A DNA stretch of 56,583 nt from a virus, in the IMG/VR virus record IMGVR_UViG_3300036790_000306, positions 1-56,583 of that record, one strand, 5' to 3'. The translations under genes and the position numbers were made by a program. Positions 54,308-56,583 of this stretch are shown one piece after another. Position 1 is the stretch's first letter. Each line of letters begins with the position of its first letter. Under the pieces are notes generated by a model that did not search any database, was not told where the DNA came from, and saw only the letters and a list, made by a program, of their open reading frames with translations.

Positions 54308-54670
54308 ATGGCTGCAACCGATCTGGTTCCTTGCTTCTATACGGGACAGGACTATCGCCTGGAGCGTCCTGTCGAAGTGCGTACCCGCGCCGAAGTACGC
54401 GAATTGAAGGCGAAGAAACTCGGCAAGTTCGTCGACAACGGAAAGCTGTTCCTGTTCTTCAAGACGGTGGCGATTCGCCTCAATCGTTTTCTGGATGGAC
54501 CGCTCGGCACCGGCAACCTACTCCCCTTCGCGAAGCCACACAACTACGGCGACAGGCTGCACTACGAAATGCCGATGGCTGGCGATCGAACCACCTTTGC
54601 GCGCCACCGGCGCAAGCTCATTCACGTCTCAGGACGGATCGCCCCCGAGCTGCGCTTTCTTTCCGCGTGA
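54308..54670 (+). CDS. Hypothetical protein
   Basis: A 120-residue basic protein from ATG 54308. Beta-alpha pattern with RTRAEVRELKAKKLGKFVDNG and FFKTVAIRLNRFLDG; a C-terminal HRRKLIHVSGRI. No HTH. Its stop overlaps a GTG start (GTGA). No family recognised. Confidence 0.6.
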   Translation: MAATDLVPCFYTGQDYRLERPVEVRTRAEVRELKAKKLGKFVDNGKLFLFFKTVAIRLNRFLDGPLGTGNLLPFAKPHNYGDRLHYEMPMAGDRTTFARHRRKLIHVSGRIAPELRFLSA

Positions 54671-54762
54671 AAACCATCCCCTTCCGCCGTCGCGAAGATA
54701 TGGAACAAGCCAACGAAAGCTGCCTGATGCGTGTTCATGCAAATGCGCTACCGGCGCGCTGA
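54667..54762 (+). CDS. Micro protein, uncertain
   Basis: A 31-residue frame from GTG 54667 (GTGA overlap), overlapping the next gene start by 26 bp. Charged (FRRREDMEQANESC). Kept only because of the overlap pattern. Confidence 0.35.
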   Translation: MKTIPFRRREDMEQANESCLMRVHANALPAR

Positions 54763-55099
54763 TGATCTCAGGAAAAAGATCGATGGACTGGCAAGCAAGA
54801 AAACGCTCCGGGACATTGAGGCCGGGGCTGACCGCATCATGGACGAACATCTAGGCTACGGAATCCCGCAAAGCGAATCGCCGATTGATTTGGCGAAGCG
54901 GCTGAACACGTACAGAAAGCCCGATCGCAGCAAGCAATACCAGGATGCGAGCGCCGCAGCTCTCCTCAAATCGAATAATCACCTCTGGTGGCAGGCCCGG
55001 CTTCAGAAACAACGAATTTGGATTCTTGCGATGTTGGTTGGCTCCCAATGGGCGGCGATCGGCTGGCTAGCACACGAACTTCTCGCGAGACTGAAATGA
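54737..55099 (+). CDS. Hypothetical protein with C-terminal membrane segment
   Basis: A 120-residue protein, ATG 54737 (ATG 54743 also possible). Charged helices (RADDLRKKIDGLASKKTLRDIEAG) and one hydrophobic C-terminal helix (IWILAMLVGSQWAAIGWLAHELLA), i.e. a tail-anchored topology. ATGA overlap with the next gene. Confidence 0.6.
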   Translation: MQMRYRRADDLRKKIDGLASKKTLRDIEAGADRIMDEHLGYGIPQSESPIDLAKRLNTYRKPDRSKQYQDASAAALLKSNNHLWWQARLQKQRIWILAMLVGSQWAAIGWLAHELLARLK

Positions 55100-55395
55100 G
55101 CACCGCAACTCTAACCCACCCGGCCCGCGTAAACACCGCGCCGAAGCTTTCGCATGCTGATCGTCATGTCTGCTGCGACGAATGCGGGAAACGCCTCTCG
55201 GTTGTCCTTTGCGCCAAATGTCGAAGCCTCGATGGCGTCGCTAATAATATTGGCGATCAGCTCTGGGGTTGCCTGGAATGCGGAATGGTTCGACCATGGG
55301 GATGTCTCACGCCTCCCGATCCACGTCTCCGTCCCGCGCTCGGCTGCAAGGACTGCGACTCGGTCACTCGTCACCAGTTCATAGGTGTCGCATGA
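55096..55395 (+). CDS. Small protein with several Cys pairs
   Basis: A 99-residue protein from ATG 55096. CCDECGKRLSVVLCAKC, CLECGMVRPWGC and CKDC provide at least four CxxC-type pairs, i.e. two zinc ribbons. Coupled on both sides (ATGA). Possibly nucleic-acid-binding. Confidence 0.7.
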   Translation: MSTATLTHPARVNTAPKLSHADRHVCCDECGKRLSVVLCAKCRSLDGVANNIGDQLWGCLECGMVRPWGCLTPPDPRLRPALGCKDCDSVTRHQFIGVA

Positions 55396-55475
55396 ATCTC
55401 CTCCTCTTCCTGGACACCCACGGCCCTTTGTTCTTCGGAGCACTGCTCCTGATCTGCGCCGTGGTCTGTCGATAG
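55392..55475 (+). CDS. Micro membrane peptide
   Basis: A 27-residue product from ATG 55392 (ATGA overlap): NLLLFLDTHGPLFFGALLLICAVVC is a single hydrophobic helix. Too short for family assignment. Confidence 0.45.
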   Translation: MNLLLFLDTHGPLFFGALLLICAVVCR

Positions 55476-55500
55476 AGGCATCCCGATTGGATCGTCAGTC

Positions 55501-56361
55501 TTGGAATACCTTGAACCGGATGAGCTCGAGCGCGTGATCTCTGAGGCTGCAAAGCGATCGGATCGCGACCATGTTCTGTTCACTCTCCTCTTTCGCCACG
55601 GGATGCGCGTCTCCGAAGCCGTTGGCAACAAGACTCGCCTCCAGGGCACCTTCAGCAAGCGCGATCGAGCCGACGAAAGGGCTGTCGAATTCCCTGGCGC
55701 CACCGTCCGAGAAACTTCGCGAAAGTCGCGGCGCGGCCGCGTGACGGTCTACCAGGTGATCACGCCAAAGCCCGTTCTGACGGGCGGACTCTCCGCCGCG
55801 GATTTCGCCGACGGCTACATCGACGTGCGCCGGATAAAAGGTTCAAAGCGCACCGTGCAGGAGCTCGAGGGAGTGTCGACGAGGCCTCTTGTTGAAAAAT
55901 ACGTGCGAGAGCATCCAACAGGGCTTTTGTTTCCGATAACTCGAGTGCAGGTTTTTCGCCTGTTCCGGAAGTTCTGTCTTCGCGCCGGCATCCCCCGCCA
56001 CAAAGCGCATCCCCACATTCTCAAGCACACCCTCGGGCAATCGCTTCGCATTTCGGGAGCGAGCATGCCAGAGATCCAGACCGTGCTCGGGCATGCCTCG
56101 ATCGCATCGACCGGAGCATACACGGCCGTTGGGGCGAAGGAAGCAAATCAGGCGGTTAAGCGGATGGAATCACGGCGGGATGATGCCTCGCAGGTGGTCT
56201 CCGAGCAGGTTGAGTCCCTCGGCGGAATCGGCGTTGCAGAGGTATTGCGGCGCGTTTTGAGACAGTTAGAGCAAGGGCAGAAGCCGAAATCCGCGAAAAA
56301 GACGGGAAACCGCGGATCGGCCGCCAGACGCGATCCTCTGCCCTCTCCATCGGTCGGATAG
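55501..56361 (+). CDS. int: Tyrosine integrase lacking the N-terminal domain
   Basis: A 286-residue recombinase from TTG 55501. Catalytic residues: Arg36 (GMRVSEA), Lys116 (IKGSK), H172-I-L-K175-H176 (the usual HxLRH Arg is Lys), His198 (LGHASIAST) and Tyr207. The protein begins at the catalytic domain and lacks the arm-binding and core-binding domains usual for phage integrases (about 350-400 residues). A Lys/Gln-rich tail follows Tyr. It marks the phage as temperate; the attP is not identified. No SD at the start. Confidence 0.88.
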   Translation: MEYLEPDELERVISEAAKRSDRDHVLFTLLFRHGMRVSEAVGNKTRLQGTFSKRDRADERAVEFPGATVRETSRKSRRGRVTVYQVITPKPVLTGGLSAADFADGYIDVRRIKGSKRTVQELEGVSTRPLVEKYVREHPTGLLFPITRVQVFRLFRKFCLRAGIPRHKAHPHILKHTLGQSLRISGASMPEIQTVLGHASIASTGAYTAVGAKEANQAVKRMESRRDDASQVVSEQVESLGGIGVAEVLRRVLRQLEQGQKPKSAKKTGNRGSAARRDPLPSPSVG

Positions 56362-56384
56362 GTAACAAAATTACATTTTGTTAC
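56362..56384. promoter_or_regulatory. Perfect operator-like palindrome
   Basis: GTAACAAAAT (56362-56371) and its exact reverse complement (56375-56384) are separated by TAC. It occupies the whole 23-bp gap between the integrase stop and the ATG of the junction gene, and would control that gene or its translation. Confidence 0.75.
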
Positions 56385-56583
56385 ATGGAAGCCTCCAAAC
56401 AGCCCGATTCTCAGAAGAACTACCAGGAAAGGCTTGCGTTCCTACGCGCCGAGCAGATCAAGGCCAACTTCCTGATTTATGGACGTTCCGTCTTCGTGCT
56501 GCATTGCCTGGAAAATTGGACCGGCTTCCATGCACACCGAAACTTGGACCGGCTTCCATGCACACCGAAACTCGGACCGCGGA
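56385..56583 (+). CDS. Small protein crossing the contig join (5' part)
   Basis: The reading frame starts at the ATG at 56385, directly after a perfect operator-like palindrome, and runs across the circle join to a TAA at 139-141, giving 70 residues. I do not recognise a family. The N-terminal half is charged and predicted helical (roughly residues 8-28), then a hydrophobic stretch with FVLHCLENW follows. The C-terminal 25 residues are encoded by the 28-bp tandem repeat. It lies 23 bp after the integrase stop, a place where excision or lysogeny regulators often sit, but no HTH is visible. There is no Shine-Dalgarno sequence; the palindrome occupies the leader. Confidence 0.6.
   Translation, partial: MEASKQPDSQKNYQERLAFLRAEQIKANFLIYGRSVFVLHCLENWTGFHAHRNLDRLPCTPKLGPR
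56457..56583. repeat. Terminal direct repeat, right copy
   Basis: Exact copy of bases 1-127. The unique genome length is therefore 56,456 bp, and features near either end should be read across the join. Confidence 0.95.

Noticed and set aside
1-56583. Diversity-generating retroelement acting on the tail fibres
   Set aside because: No reverse-transcriptase motif and no template/variable repeat pair near the fibre genes was seen.

Overview
This window looks like the complete genome of a temperate, long-tailed (siphovirus-type) dsDNA phage. The first 127 bases are repeated exactly as the last 127 (1-127 = 56457-56583), so the contig closes into a circle of 56,456 bp and one small gene crosses the join. 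The host is not stated. Signal peptides ending in Ala-Gln, putative-Ig (He_PIG-like) modules and a beta-propeller-like module recall Acidobacteriota (Terriglobia) proteins. That host assignment is inference only.

Layout on the plus strand. 0.3-2.9 kb: small early-type genes and an HNH endonuclease. 3.1-12.5 kb: packaging and head module (small and large terminase, HK97-type portal, bacterioferritin-like protein, ClpP-type head protease with a cysteine-rich tail, major capsid protein, connector). 12.5-17.6 kb: an eight-gene, translationally coupled glycan cassette (three GT-A glycosyltransferases, a DUF616-type protein, a COG5610-like HAD protein, a SAM methyltransferase, two small unknowns) inserted between connector genes. 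17.6-21.1 kb: head-tail adaptor and a 1028-residue multidomain protein that contains a tail-terminator-like domain. 21.1-25.9 kb: six consecutive genes whose products start with Sec signal peptides or signal anchors. 26.7-40.3 kb: tail tube, tail assembly chaperones with a programmed -1 frameshift, tape measure, baseplate and fibre genes. 40.3-42.2 kb: lysis genes. 42.8-51.9 kb: regulation and replication genes (LuxR-type HTH, a 670-bp noncoding region with 19-bp iterons, an initiator-like protein, a HerA-type ATPase with two micro membrane proteins, a DNA methyltransferase) and many small Cys-pair proteins. 51.98-52.19 kb: a candidate structured RNA. 52.2-53.5 kb: a minus-strand operon. 53.6-56.4 kb: a divergent operator/promoter region, small genes and a minimal tyrosine integrase.

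Five single genes on the minus strand interrupt the plus-strand modules (FkbM methyltransferase, exported protein, two zinc-ribbon proteins, one Cys-pair protein). Four of them have a sigma70-like -10 element only 8-10 nt before the ATG, as do two plus-strand genes of one family (44248 and 53649, 7-8 nt). This suggests leaderless mRNAs for genes expressed independently of the late operon, perhaps in the lysogen.

The most unusual content is the exported adhesin-like block, whose beta-sandwich domain is also at the C terminus of the tail-terminator fusion; the glycan cassette; the ferritin-like gene among head genes; and the operator-in-spacer switch at 53.57-53.64 kb without an obvious cognate repressor. 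I see no DNA polymerase, primase, CI-type repressor, CRISPR array or intact tRNA.
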